Shown one piece after another: positions 36,305-46,903 of a stretch of DNA of 64,000 nucleotides; positions within the stretch are counted from its first letter, which is position 1; each line of letters starts with the position of its first letter. Both the position numbers and the translations under genes were made by a program. The notes beneath the pieces are model-generated. The model was given only the letters and a program-made list of their open reading frames with translations, was not told the origin of the DNA and did no database searches. Origin of the DNA: Phytoseiulus persimilis (lineage: Eukaryota; Arthropoda; Arachnida; Mesostigmata; Phytoseiidae); NCBI GenBank assembly GCA_037576195.1, contig CM075101.1, forward strand, positions 19,344,001 to 19,408,000. Reading direction: 5' to 3'.

Positions 36305-38602
36305 GTATGCCAACAAAATTCCGATTCTTTTGGAGGTCCTTCCCACAGCCGGAACGGAATCGCTTCATAATTGCTTTGATTGAAGAACTGTCGTCGTCGC
36401 GACAAAATTTGATTTCCGAGCGCAGAATCAATCACAATCGGCACAGAGATCGAAGTTCGATGAAATCCGGAATCCGTGGATTCGGACGGCTTGGTCGTCA
36501 ACGGTTTTGGAGTCCATTCGAGGGGTGGGCTCCCAGGTCACTAGACGGGAATTGTGGAAACTCATCCGTCGACATCCATAATACGAGGGCTCGGGCTGAG
36601 CTGAGTAAGGCCTCTGAGCAGCGTCAGCAACCACAACACTTTCTTTTTGCTCGATCTCTTCTTTCGTCTGGCCTGAACGGGAGATTCTCTAGACCGGTCA
36701 CCGGTCTGGGACGAGGCGTTCGACGGATCCAGCAATGTTTAGCCACGGAACAGCCCTGAACAGCAGAACCGGTGCAGCTTGTTTGCGCTGGAACCGGTTC
36801 ACTCTCGCGTTCCCCACATGCATGCGAGAAACAACTTTCAGATCGTAGGAGAGCTGTTTCAACGAGCAGCGCGCCGATTCGGAAGTCGAGTCCATCGGAT
36901 CGCGAGCTGTTGCGCGAATTCCACGAATACTCCTCGGATTTTTTGCCGTCGCCAGCAGGCTCGGTCGTCGCTGGTGCGACGAGTCCTCGAAGCTGATTCC
37001 ATTCGGAGTTATGGATCAGCTGTTTGTCGAGTGATAGCTCCAGTTGGGGGACGACGGAGGCCTTGTTTGTCGTAGATAAAGCCGTTGGGGACGTCGGAAG
37101 GCTTCTCCGGCTCCGAATCTAAGTGGGTCTCGGACGTGCCGGCATTCTCCAGGCATCGCTCGGCTGCGAGCGTACAGAAATGGAAGAGTTTCGAGAAACT
37201 GTGTTTGGCAGTTTGTGAGGTGTGTCGCGTCTTGCGTGGCTCCGGGGGCGATTCACCTCCGGGGAACCGCTTCAGACTGCTTACGTCGGCTGGTAAACTT
37301 CAACGCGTTGTCAAATGCACTCAATTTCCAAACATGATCCCGGCGCCTTGAGCTCGACTTGGATTCCGTGCAGAGGTCCAAATACCAAAGCGGACCGATG
37401 ATGGAAGTGTCGACGAGAAACCCTTCAAAGAAGAATGACAGAGAGATTTACGGCGGTTAGAATGTTCCCGGGACCCGGCAGAGTCCGATCGTATGTACAT
37501 AGCTCCGAAGTTCTTTTCCCCGTTCCTTCTCCCTCCTGAAAAAGCGTCCCGGTCGCGATTTGTCGCGGTCGACTTCTTCCTGGATCACGGGATGGCGGTG
37601 TCGATGACCATGGCTTTTCTTTGAGGTCGGTCGATGGCCAAGTTTCGTGGTCGTGAGTGGACGAGTTCTTGCTTGAGTTGTTCTGCGAGAAGAAATGTCG
37701 AGTTTGCTTGGCCGTCCGTTCGTCGGCTGGACCGTCTGTCCGTCCGTCCGACCGACCGGCAGCGGGCGTAGGGCTTGTTGGAGGCTCCTCTTCTAGGGGA
37801 GCGTCCTCGCTCTCGTCGTCGTGTGCTGCGCTGCTGGCTGGTGATGGTGGTGGCAGCGGCGGCGGCTGTGCGGCGGTCCCTCCATGGCGTCCCCTTTTCG
37901 GTCCCTCCCTCTGTTCGGAGCAGGGGAGCGGAGTGTCGCTGCCCCCGCGCTCGCCGGTCCGCCTGCCTGACTGGCAGCGAGCTAAAAGAGGGAAGCTTCC
38001 TTCTACGACGGCCTTTACGACACAATGAGTCGTACGTAGGTTCGAATAACGTCGCTGATTCGGTATTTTTGTGTTCAACACAGACTGTTGAAACAGTGCA
38101 AAGTCGTGGAAGCTCATCTCGTTCGTGGAACGATGATTCATTTCTGTTTCCTCCGGCCGCACCGAAAGAGGTTGCCGAGGGAAGTCGAGTTCGTCCACCA
38201 GGGTAGTTAGCTGCTGTTCCTGGACCTTAGTTGCTCAGCAAGCAGGCTGGCAACGCCGGGCAAGACAAGGAAAACGAAGCAGGCAGACAGCCCGGACGGT
38301 CGGTCGGTCGTTGCCGCCGCCGCCGCTTACGAAGAAGGCTCTAGGCAGCACAGTCGGCAGCCGTGGGCCACTGCGAGGGGATCTGTTGGGAGACGAAGGG
38401 GACGACGAACAGTGGGCCGCCGAGGAGTGAAGGCTAGGGTACGCGGGCCAGGCGGGTAGGGTCGGACGAATAGGAGGGCGCGGGGATGGGGCGGAGAAAG
38501 GGCGAGCTTTGTCTGGCAGTGCCGGCGAAAGGCGGTTGCACCAGGTCCCTCTCCCGGGCTGGGGCTCTTCGTCAGGGGATAGGGGACCGAGAAGGGCGGG
38601 CA

Positions 38603-38683
38603 GGCGGCGGGCGGGCAGGCAGGCAGGCGGTGGTGCTGGTGGTGGCGGTGGTAGTCGTAGTGGGGGGGGGGGGGGGGGGGGGG
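38603..38683. repeat. GGCA/GGCG array ending in a 22-base G run
   Basis: GGGC/GGCA units lead through GGTGGTGGCGGT into a pure run of 22 G (38662-38683), able in principle to form a G-quadruplex. Such runs are also prone to length errors in assemblies. Confidence 0.85.
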
Positions 38684-38921
38684 ATGGAACGAGCCTGGCT
38701 GGCAAGCCTGGGTGGTTCGTTGGTTGGCTCGTTCGTTTCTTCGGTGGATGGTAGCTAGCTAGCTGCTGCTGCTGGGTGGAAAACAGGGCAGGGACACAGG
38801 CGGAAGGGGACGAGGACCGAGGGGCACGACTGCTGCTGCTGCTGCAGCGGGAGAAGAAGAAGCCGATCGAAGAGGGGAATCTTTCCACCATCCGAGATGC
38901 GGTGGCGGCGGCAGCAGTAGC

Positions 38922-38954
38922 GGCAGGCAGGCAGGCTGGCAGGCAGGCAGGCAG
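38922..38954. repeat. GGCA tetranucleotide array
   Basis: About eight GGCA units in tandem, interrupted once by GGCT. Confidence 0.9.
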
Positions 38955-40265
38955 TCACAGAAAAGGCCAACGCCAGATAAAAGTACCGAGCCAGCCAGCA
39001 AACGAGGGTCCGAGTGAGACCGTTCTGGTCCGCTCCGGCGGATCGTTCACGGGGGCTCCGACAGTTCTCTGCAGAGCTTGAGAAGTTCCTAGTCGTGCGG
39101 CGAGTAGATCATCGCGTCTTGATTTGCGGTGATCCCAACAGTTGAACCGACAAATCTCCACGAGAAGTTCCATCCCGGTCGATCCCGCATTCGAGGACTC
39201 CTCTGTTCTATGAGTCCTGAGGCGATAGTCTATCGGAGGGTTCAGCGCCCCAGCGGTTCCACTTGGCGTACAACGGTCGAGTCTTTCGAATGTTCAAGTT
39301 CACATGTCCGTATACGGGTATTCATAGGCGCACTACTTTCCGCGTTCCTGATGACGGCCCACTTTGTTCCTCTGGAAGAGCCGGAGGAGGATAACGTTGG
39401 ACGAAGCTCGGAAGCGTTGAGCGGTGAATCCAAGCTATGCTAGCAAGCACCCAGCCGGGTAGGAGATCGAGCCGAGCATGGGTGAAGCCTCCTCGGTGAG
39501 AAAGGCGAACGCCGAAGTAAGGGACGGCCCAAGCGGGCGAGCTCTCGCCCGCTCGGAAGACCCACCGTCCTGATGGGGACACTGCAGCTAGCTAGGCTCC
39601 TTGGTGCGGCGGCTCCAGCATACACTAAGCAATTCCATGCACTGAGCGTGCCAGACAAGCTGTGGGACTGGCAGATAAGCACCGGGCACGGAGCGCCCAC
39701 CGTTGACTAGGTTCGCAACCGTATCATGCTGCATTTAGTGGTGGGCACGGGGGCAGAACCCCCGCCGTCCAAGGCAACTTGAGACCCGGGATTCCCTCTG
39801 AAAATGCAAAGCGGGCCCGGCCGAACCAGGAGCGGGTTCGCAGCAGAAGCAACGGCAGAAGCGAGCCCCACTGGGTCGAACAGTTGTTCGTGATTGCGAG
39901 GGCTACGCGCCTCGATTGCTGTCAATTTATACGTTGATCTATCCGTGAGTCCGAAAATCTGTCCCTCCGGCCGTCTGTCTGTCGGTCGGTCGGGCGGGCA
40001 GGCGTGGGCATCTGGCATGTTGTGGCTGCGACCGCACCGACGAGAGCTCATGCGTGGCTTGGGCGCGGGTTGTCCGTTGCTTGTTCTGTTGGTCGTTGGT
40101 TGTATCGCTCAGTCGCTTGCCTGCCTGTCGGTCGGTCGACCAGCCCGTCCCGGAGGGCCAGCTAGTCAGGCAGGCAGGCTAAGGAAGCGTTCAACAACGT
40201 GGCCTTCCTGCGGTGGGTGAGCTCTGCTTTGACTAACTCTGGCTCTCCAGGCTGGCTGGCTGGCC

Positions 40266-40285
40266 GGCCGGTTGGCCAACCGGCC
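40266..40285. repeat. Perfect 20-bp palindrome within a GGCT array
   Basis: GGCCGGTTGG is followed directly by its exact reverse complement with no spacer, flanked by GGCT units on both sides. Confidence 0.95.
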
Positions 40286-41649
40286 TGGCTGCTCGATGCT
40301 CGCTTGCTTCGCTGCTCCGGCTGTGTGGTGGCAGATGTTTGGGCCCCCTGAGTACCGTTAGAACTGGGCTCTCGTCGTCATCATAGCCGTCGTTCGACAT
40401 CAGCAGCGGCAGCACCGTTCCCGCTCGTAGTAGTTGGTGTCCATGAGAGCCTTAAAGAGCTTTGCTGTGCTTCCACTATTGCCATGGCCGCGGTCGCTGG
40501 TGCTCGGCTCGGATCCAGCGAACTGGCTGTCTGTCTGTCTGTATGTTCCCTCTGCTCTATGGGTCGCATACGATACAACGGCTTCCCCAAGTTACTCCGA
40601 TTCGGATGAGCAATCGGCTGGGCGACGAGCTCGTGACTTTCAAGTTCACTCAAACCTTCCGTCGATTACCACCCGTGAACTAAATTAGTTCCAAGGCAAT
40701 CCAACGGGAGAAGGTTCCTCAATACTTTCTCCAGACGGGTTTCGATACTCTGGAGGAAAGATGAACCGCGTGCTTTTATCCCCGTGTCAATGTTCTCGTC
40801 GCGCCCCGAAAATAATGCGTCCCAAGCAGGAGAAATCGAGGCAGTGCCCCTCGAGCAACTCCGACTGAGATCTTGGAATCTAGCTCTCAGCAAACTTCCG
40901 ATGTGTTGACGGATGCCCTGCTCAAGTAGAATCCCACCATGGGAGCCGTGTTTGTATCTCGAGCTGTTTTCAAGCAAAACGTCTGGAAATCGAATGTGCA
41001 AGAGCAGGACGAATCTAGAGACGGCTGACTGGTTCGATCCGAAATCCGCAAAGCGTTCGGTTGCTGTTGTTTCGTCGCCCTCGATACGAGCTCAACACGA
41101 GACCCGGACCCACTCGATAATCTTGAGTGTTGCGAGCTCCTCACTCAATTCGTAATGATGTCCGACTTTCGCGACTCACTTTGATCCTCAAGCATGAGGA
41201 ATCGCTGGCTGACTCCGCATTTTGGGCGCCCTCTTGCAGAATTCCGGTCTAGACATTCATGTTCGCGAAACTCTCCGCAAGAAGCCCTCCGGAGTGTCAC
41301 ACTCCCCATGAAACTCGCGTTAAAGCTCCCTGAGAATCTCTTGACACTTATCAGACTTGAGCTTCGAAGGCGGAACCGTTCGGAGGTATTCTGGAGATCG
41401 AGACGAAAGCGTGGGCAGTGACTCGACAGTCGTGGGGTAAGCATACAGGCTGGCGACTGAGCCAGTAAGTTCCTTTGAGGTCGTCATCGGACGACGACGG
41501 AACAGCGAAACTAACTTCGAGCTTGAATGCTGGTGTATGGATTTAACTCGAGAGAGCTCCATTCGGTGCTCCGCTCGCTTGTTCTATACGAGTTGCTGGC
41601 TTTTGCGGCGAGCACGAGTATGTGAGCCCACCAGTGAACGACCGCGCTC

Positions 41650-41700
41650 GCTCGCTGGCAAGCAAGCAAGCAGGCAGGCAAGTAAGCAAGCGAGCGAGCC
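41650..41700. repeat. GCAA/GGCA/GCGA degenerate tetranucleotide array
   Basis: A run of CAAG, CAGG and CGAG units with single-base changes between adjacent units. A GGTC/GCTC run follows at about 41776-41800. Confidence 0.85.
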
Positions 41701-44700
41701 GCGAGTGAGTCTCTATATGTGGGGCTCTCGAGGGGTCCAGAACTCGGAGCGGGCGCCGAGGCTGAATCATCGGGTCGGTCGGTCGTTCGCTCGCTCGCTT
41801 GGGGTGGGTAAGCCTCGCAGCTCTATGGCTTGCTGTCAGGCTTGTGAAGCTGCCTGAGCCGCCGCCGCGCCTGCTCCCAGGGAGAGGCCCAGGGTTCGTT
41901 CCCCCCAGAGCTTGGAACCGGGCCCACCAACGCCGGAAGGAAAACCCAGCAAACACAAGCCTGGTTGGTTGGTTGGCTAGCTGTTCGCTTCCCTGTCTCA
42001 ACACTCAAACGCTTGGCTGGCCATCTATCCAGTGTGCCGGTCAGCGGGCACGTCGGCTTGCGAACGAGCAACGGGTTACTTCACAGCCTTGCTCGAGTAC
42101 TTATTCATTCACGACGCGAATATCCACTCGAGGCCGAGACCTTACGGGGGAAGCGTACGAGAGTTCCTTGGCACACCTCCAAGGGTGACCTCGTTTCCTG
42201 GGGTCGAGTCCCGGATGCACGGGTCGTTCACGAACCGCGTCTTGGTACAAGAAACACGGAGGGAACTCCGAGCGTAATCCATTCCCGGAGCGCTGGCTGC
42301 TAGTTCGGTACCTGTTGAACCTTCAACTCATCGAGATTCCGGCACAATAGACGAACAGGCAGAGTGGCTATGATGACGTTCCAGCATGGAAGATAGGTTC
42401 AGTACTTGCACGAAGTAGTGCCTCAAATATCATCAGTAGTAACTCCAAGGAGTTTTGGAGGACAAGGAATCATGAGCGAGGGTCGCGTTGCGAAAAGCGC
42501 CCGTGGACATCCTTTCGAGACCGAAGAACGAATAATTCCGCCATATTTTGTGTTCCTCTCCTGTTTTTCGCTGTGCTGCTTCGCCTCCCCTGAGTTTCGA
42601 CGCGAACCACCGGCCATACCCCTCCTGTTTTCTGTCTTCCGGGCAGTGATGTGAGTTCCCGAAAACTGTTTCCTTGACTCCAGAACTCCCAGCTTCGCTA
42701 TGTGAGGAGAAAGCTCCTTGTTGCCTCGCCTTCTTCGGCCGTCCACAATTCGGGCTCCTGTGAGCGAGGAACAGGCGCCGTTGTCGTCGAGGACGACGCG
42801 GATGTTGCCTCATGGCCCAGCTCCTTTTTCTGTCCTGCTTTTCTGTTCTTTTGGCAAAGCCACTGCAGCTGCGACGATGGGAGCTGTAGTTGAGGGAAGC
42901 AATTGACCAATGGCTGTGGTCCTCCTCCGAGGCCCTTCGCACGAGAAGCTTGGCAGTGACCTCCCCTCCATTCGGGTGGTATCGCCTGCCCGCCTGCCTG
43001 GCCGTCCGTCCGCTGCTTGCCTGGCTGCCTTCGTGCTGTCGGCTTGCCTCGTGTGTTACCCTCGTATTTCTCTCGTTGTATCGCCCCTCCGAGTGCCGTC
43101 CTCCCTCGGTCCCCCATCCGCTACCCTCGGCAGTCCCTCTTGCCGGGGTTCCCCGTTCACAGCGAACGCCTCCCTCGTCCCGAAGGGCTCTAGGCTGCAG
43201 TCGCAGCAGCGGCGGCGGCATAGGCTGAGCCTGAAGCTGCAATGAACCAACGAAAGAAGCCCGAGGTTGGGCGATGTTTTGTCGTTGCTCGTTGTGGAAC
43301 CAGAGCTCGCTCACCACTTCATTCGCCTTCCCCATCCTTGCTCCATTCGGGTGGGTTGCTTCTAGGGAGAGGAGCGTCGGAAGAGCAGCGAAGTGTTCCG
43401 GAAATTCGGGCGAGTTTTCGATGTTCTCGATGTGGGATGCCTCCTCCACATCTTCGTCTTATCCAAAACAGAGCTCCCTCCGAGAAAAATGCTTTCTGTG
43501 CAGAAACGAGCAGTGGAGAGTGAGAAACAGGGGAAATGATCGAATAGTCTCTGGGAACGCTGTTTCCAGAATATCCCGGTTATCGAGGCCCGAAAGGATT
43601 GGAGGATTCCGAGATCCTAGTGTCACATTGTGGCAAAAATATTGCTGAACCCTTCGAGCAGATCTTATCTTTGGCGTAGGGATGATCACGAAGTCCGTGA
43701 TCGCTCGTTGCAAGCCTCGAAGGGACGTTGAGTGGAGGAGAACTCTTGCGCCTCCATTCTAAGCCGTCCGTTCGGATAAGCCGATTATTCACTAACGATT
43801 CGAGCTCTTCCTGAGTTGAGAAAACGCACCTAAGAACACTTGCAAACCCCCGGGAGACTGCCCGCCGGACGTGCAAAGTAGATTCACGAAACCCCGCCGA
43901 CGATTTCACGTCGAATACCGTCGGAGTGAGAATTACAAGCCGGCGTGGGCGCCCAATCCCCTCGGAGAGCGTGCTTCGTTTTTTTCTTGCTCCGTACTCC
44001 TTGCCGACTCCGTCTTCATGAAAATATTGCGCAAGCGGCTGTGGTGGTCGGATATCCTTTTAACGGCAGTCACAGAGCTCGCCGGGCTAGCTCACTTTCA
44101 GAACGACAAAGATTCGCAGCGGAGAAAGCTGGGGTGCTGCTGCTGGGTTAGCTGCTTTCGATGAACGAGCGGTGGTCCCCGTTTGTCGGTCCGTGCCAGC
44201 GCTTGGCACGCCGCTGCTTACTACCAGGGTTCCGGAGAGAGATAAAAACATGAGAACCTCCCGAAGAGGCCCAGCGGCGGCAGCAGCGGCACTTACTCTG
44301 CACACACACACAAACACGTTCGTACACATATACAGCTCTAGCGAGTTGGCCAGCTACTACCATCTGCTTCCCGCGAGGTCGGCTGTCCTCTCTGGTCGCT
44401 CGCTCGCTCGCTCGGGCTGGTTCTGCGTTTGGTCCTCCGACCTCATGTCATCATCGATGAACGCAGCAGTGCGACTGCACCTGGGAAGCGGCGCCGAACT
44501 AGTGCTCGTGGCCGCTGCCGGCAGCACTGCCAGACTTCGACCGATCGAATCATACGTTCGCAGAAGAAGCGAGTTCAGCACCCATTCGCACACAGACCCC
44601 CACTACAAATAGGTCAATCACATTCCGGCCCGTGTGCGCATCATGTGCCGCACGCGGTTGAGCCCAACATTAGCCGCATGTCGGACCCGGGATCGTAGAT

Positions 44701-45534
44701 GAATTGCAATCACTCTACAGAATCATGTTCGAGGCTGAAGCAGATGCATGCAGACTCAGCTTCGAGTAGTTCGACACTGAGAGCGAAGAGTTTGTGCAGC
44801 CCGGAGTTACGCCCGCAAGCCACCGAGTCCAGTATGCTGTTTGGCTGAGGAGTTACGGCGGAGTCTCGTTCGTTCTCATTTTGTTGTTGTTTTAGTTGTG
44901 ATTCCTTCGTCGTTGTTATCACTGCTGTTGTTGATGTTGGAGCCTAGAAGACCGTCGTCTCAAGGCTTCCGACTGCCAGCGATCTAGGGGAGTGGACGGC
45001 TGGGGGTTCTGCTTCGAAAATCCGAAACAGAATCCAGTCTCTCTAGTGCGAGTGGAGCGTGAGCAGATGCGTGACCTCAGGCAGAGTTGTAACCTTGATT
45101 CGTTGCTGTGTTCCAGGTGTGAAGCTCCCAGCATCACAATACAGAGCGTGGGAGGCCCCATCTACCACGGGCCGTCCGCCTTCAGATACGTCCTCGAAGA
45201 CCACCAACTTTTCCTGAACAAGCAACAAGCGAACGCCGGCGCCACACTGCAAGGCGGATCGAACTCACGTCCACGCAGCTTTAAAGGTCCGATCAAATCG
45301 ACGAAGAACTCAAGGTCTCGGTATTTCGTCTATCGGAACAGTGCAAGCAGCCAAAGACCCGCCCGGCAGAAAAGCCAGTCGGCGTTGGGAGCTGAGGTAG
45401 CGTCAGGTTTAGCAAATCGTGTGGGATTGTCGGTTTCTCTGGTCGATTCGCGGCTATCGACTGGCAACGGCCAGAGTGATCTCAATTCGTCGGATCCGTC
45501 ATCTCCGCTCAGTTCGCTGACACTCCAGACGACG

Positions 45535-46903
45535 ATGGGCCAGCGAGTCAGCACCGGCTTGAAGGTCGTCTCCGTCGGAGAAGACAACAATGGCAATCAG
45601 AGGTAAGTCCGTTTCGGAGCTATGGTTGTTTCTCCGTGATCCGACTTCCGGAGTTCGGACAGACGAAAGAACGAGTTCAACACATCTGGCGTGCCATATT
45701 GGCCGTCACGTCGCTTGTTCGGAATTCCGATCCCGAAAAACTCAAGACTCCCGGAAATTCCAGGGCTGTGGTCACCAGAGACCAACAAAGCTGTAGAGAC
45801 CTCCAGCGACCCGCTCGTTTGGATATGCTACTGGACACACCCGCTGCATCGTACGATATGCAACTACGTCACAGCTGGAATCCCGAAGATCGCTCTTTGA
45901 ACATCTTCGTTAAAGAGGACGACCGCCTCACGTTTCACCGGTAAGCCAGTGATCGGACCCGCAGCCGAGAATGAGCCCTCAAAATCAATCGGGGACGTCT
46001 TCCATGATCGTGTTGTCGCTATACACGCAGCTCGGAGAGCAGTTCCGCACTAGGAGGGTCTGAAAGACACAAAAACTGAGAATGGCAGACAAGCTGAAAG
46101 ACGGCTCCAAATAGCTGGCGCCTTCGGTTGAGTTTCCGGTGGATGAGAGTTTGTGTGTGTGTTCTTGCAGGCATCCGGTTGCACAGAGCACAGACTGCAT
46201 CCGGGGTCGAGTCGGATACACGAGAGGAATGCATATGTGGGAGCTCAAATGGTCGACGCGGCAGCGTGGCACTCACGCAGTTGTGGGCGTCGCGACTCGC
46301 GATGCCCCTCTGCATTCGGTCGGTTACCAGAGCCTCGTAGGCAGCAACGTCGAATCCTGGGGCTGGGACCTCGGCCGCAACAAGCTTTACCACGACATCA
46401 AGAACAATCAACCCGTCACCTACCCCGTGCTCTCGCAGAGCAACTCGGACGAAGTGTTCCTCGTTCCCGATACCTTCCAGGTTGTACTCGATATGGATGA
46501 AGGCACACTTGGCTTCGTTGTCAACGGCCAGTACCTAGGCGTCGCCTTCCGTGGACTGAAAGGCAAAAAACTTTATCCCATCGTCAGCGCCGTCTGGGGA
46601 CACTGTGAGATCACCATCAAATACATCGGTGGTCTCGATCGTGAGTAGCTTCCGTATTTTGTGTGTGAGCCACTCAATTCACGCATGATCTTGGAGCTGG
46701 CGAGATGGTTCAGAGGAGAAGAGACGCCTTCGCCGCGAGCTGCTTCTAACAGGTCGATATTTGCAGCGGAGCCGTTGCCCTTGAAAGACATTTGTCGGCG
46801 ATCGATTCGGCAACAACTGGGCAAGAACCGTTTGAACAGGGCCTCTGAACTACACCTTCCTTCGGCCCTCACGAGTTATGTTCTCTACCAGGACCGCTGC
46901 TAG
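45535..46903 (+). CDS. gus: SPRY domain/SOCS box protein, SPSB1/gustavus type
   Basis: Substrate-recognition subunit of Elongin B/C-Cullin 5 ubiquitin ligases; in Drosophila gustavus binds Vasa and acts in germ-line determination. Exons are 45535-45602, 45764-45940, 46171-46640 and 46767-46903, giving 283 residues with the first acceptor shown (278 or 272 if acceptors at 45779 or 45797 are used; all keep frame). It starts MGQ, as SPSB proteins do. The SPRY domain includes [65 protein letters not shown] and [15 protein letters not shown]. The C-terminal SOCS box starts [18 protein letters not shown] and ends SYVLYQDRC. Length and all motifs match the family, and no damage is seen. The frame upstream of the ATG is also open for 181 codons, so an N-terminal extension cannot be fully excluded. 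Confidence 0.96.

Larger units (their letters stand above)
36305..45534. other. Repeat-studded interval, no confident coding exon
   Basis: This stretch may be intron of the 36.1 kb gene and/or 5' UTR and promoter of the SPSB gene. It is GC-rich and broken by short GGTC, GGCA, GGCT, GAGC and CCGT arrays at about 37.74, 38.60, 38.92, 39.98, 40.12, 40.25, 40.53, 41.65, 41.78, 42.99 and 44.40 kb. Long minus-strand frames (257 codons at 37425-38198, 218 at 38235-38891, 338 at 42433-43449) run through these compositionally biased regions and read as low-complexity sequence. Minus-strand pieces near 40.7-41.5 kb include one ending at a good GTGAGT donor (about 41181), but no gene could be built. Confidence 0.4.

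Noticed and set aside
37425..38198. 257-codon minus-strand frame
   Set aside because: Runs through CCGT/GACC tetranucleotide and GGC-rich sequence; the translated product is low-complexity and the plus strand is equally open.
38235..38891. 218-codon minus-strand proline/serine-rich frame
   Set aside because: It is the translation of the GGCA/GGTG arrays and the 22-base G run (polyproline); stop codons cannot occur in such repeats, so length is not evidence of coding.
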